Below are positions 6,625 through 6,805 of a DNA stretch of 6,805 bases, in pieces. The position numbers and the translations under genes are program-made. This DNA comes from Ruminococcus sp. (GTDB taxonomy: Bacteria > Bacillota > Clostridia > Oscillospirales > Ruminococcaceae). The notes beneath the pieces were generated by a model. That model was given only the letters and a program-made list of their open reading frames with translations, was not told the DNA's origin and made no database searches. The DNA lies in contig JAAVHK010000116.1 in assembly GCA_014799765.1 (NCBI GenBank), forward strand, positions 1 to 6,805, in the 5' to 3' direction. The stretch's first letter is position 1; the number at the start of each line of letters is the position of its first letter.

Positions 6625-6805
6625 GTAAACTAAATGATTTAATAAACAAACTTTGTCCCGACGGTGTGGAATATGTAAAAATCGGTAATATAGCAACTGT
6701 TTCAAGAGGTATAAGGGTAGTGAGAAAACAGTTAAAAAAAGATGGTGAAATTCCAGTATATCAGAATAGTTTAAAACCGCTTGGCTATCACGAAAAATTT
6801 AACTG
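6621..6805 (+). CDS. hsdS: Second type I specificity subunit HsdS, N-terminal part (truncated by window edge)
   Basis: The first 61 codons of a second DNA-specificity subunit. It opens MSKLNDLINKLCPDGVEYVK, then has VSRGIRVVRKQL and IPVYQNSLKPLGYHEKFN, the same TRD1-like segment as the left-edge gene. Differences from the left copy: K10 for G, P13 for T, N23 for D and K36 for E; residues 37-61 are identical. P13 matches the usual LCPDGVEY family form. The ATG overlaps the hflX stop (ATGA), with GGAG at 6606-6609 ten bases upstream, so it looks translationally coupled to hflX, and no separate promoter is visible. It is AT-richer than hflX. The rest of the gene, including the second recognition domain, lies outside the window, so intactness is unknown. 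Confidence 0.82.
   Translation, partial: MSKLNDLINKLCPDGVEYVKIGNIATVSRGIRVVRKQLKKDGEIPVYQNSLKPLGYHEKFN
6621..6805 (+). repeat. Right arm of a long inverted repeat (5' part of hsdS)
   Basis: Matches the reverse complement of 14-198 at 174 of 185 positions. All 11 mismatches lie in 6621-6726; 6727-6805 is identical and the match reaches the edge of the window. Six mismatches are silent and five change amino acids. The repeat begins exactly at the start codon. The two arms bracket 6,422 bases (199-6620). Confidence 0.95.

Noticed and set aside
1..6805. Terminal inverted repeats of a transposon, or ends of a linear replicon
   Set aside because: The repeats are coding 5' ends of hsdS, the interior is housekeeping genes, and no transposase, integrase or target-site duplication is visible.
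1..6805. The matching inverted ends as a pure assembly artefact (fold-back or chimeric contig)
   Set aside because: The arms differ at 11 positions, including coherent silent and amino acid changes, and have unrelated upstream sequences, so they are two real genes. It remains possible that the window ends where it does because an assembler stopped at this repeat.

Overview
The window looks like chromosomal DNA from a low-GC Gram-positive bacterium, most likely a Clostridia/Ruminococcaceae-type gut or rumen organism. The basis is strong GGAGG-type ribosome binding sites, compact co-directional genes, housekeeping genes at roughly 40-45% GC, and SecA, Hsp33 and HflX proteins of Firmicutes style. 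The taxonomic placement is an inference from style, not from a database match.

Layout, left to right. (1) Positions 1-198, minus strand: the first 66 codons of a type I restriction-modification specificity subunit (HsdS), running off the left edge, with its own promoter. (2) Positions 199-394: a divergent intergenic region with one promoter pointing left to hsdS and a near-consensus promoter pointing right to secA. (3) Positions 395-3148: a complete secA, closed by an intrinsic terminator at about 3158-3187. (4) Positions 3230-3709: a very AT-rich (about 25% GC) gene of unknown function. (5) Positions 3723-6624: a tight cluster of a class I SAM-dependent methyltransferase, hslO (Hsp33 redox chaperone) and hflX (ribosome-associated GTPase). 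(6) Positions 6621-6805, plus strand: the start of a second hsdS, overlapping the hflX stop codon by ATGA and running off the right edge.

The most notable structure is at the two ends. The two hsdS starts are inverted copies of each other: 174 of 185 aligned bases match in my hand alignment, and the 79 bases furthest into the genes are identical. They point outward and bracket 6.4 kb of housekeeping DNA, including the essential gene secA. Homologous recombination between the arms would invert the whole housekeeping block and exchange the downstream halves of the two specificity genes between two expression contexts: one has its own promoter, the other is coupled to hflX. This would be an unusual form of specificity switching, but it is an inference; hsdM, hsdR and the rest of both hsdS genes lie outside the window. 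The repeat could equally be a static duplication, or the place where an assembly broke.

The interior genes make ordinary sense. SecA drives Sec-dependent protein export and is insulated by its terminator. The methyltransferase-hslO-hflX cluster joins an oxidative-stress chaperone with a GTPase that rescues stalled or stressed ribosomes. The AT-rich unknown gene and the hsdS arms differ in base composition from this core and are the likely acquired parts.
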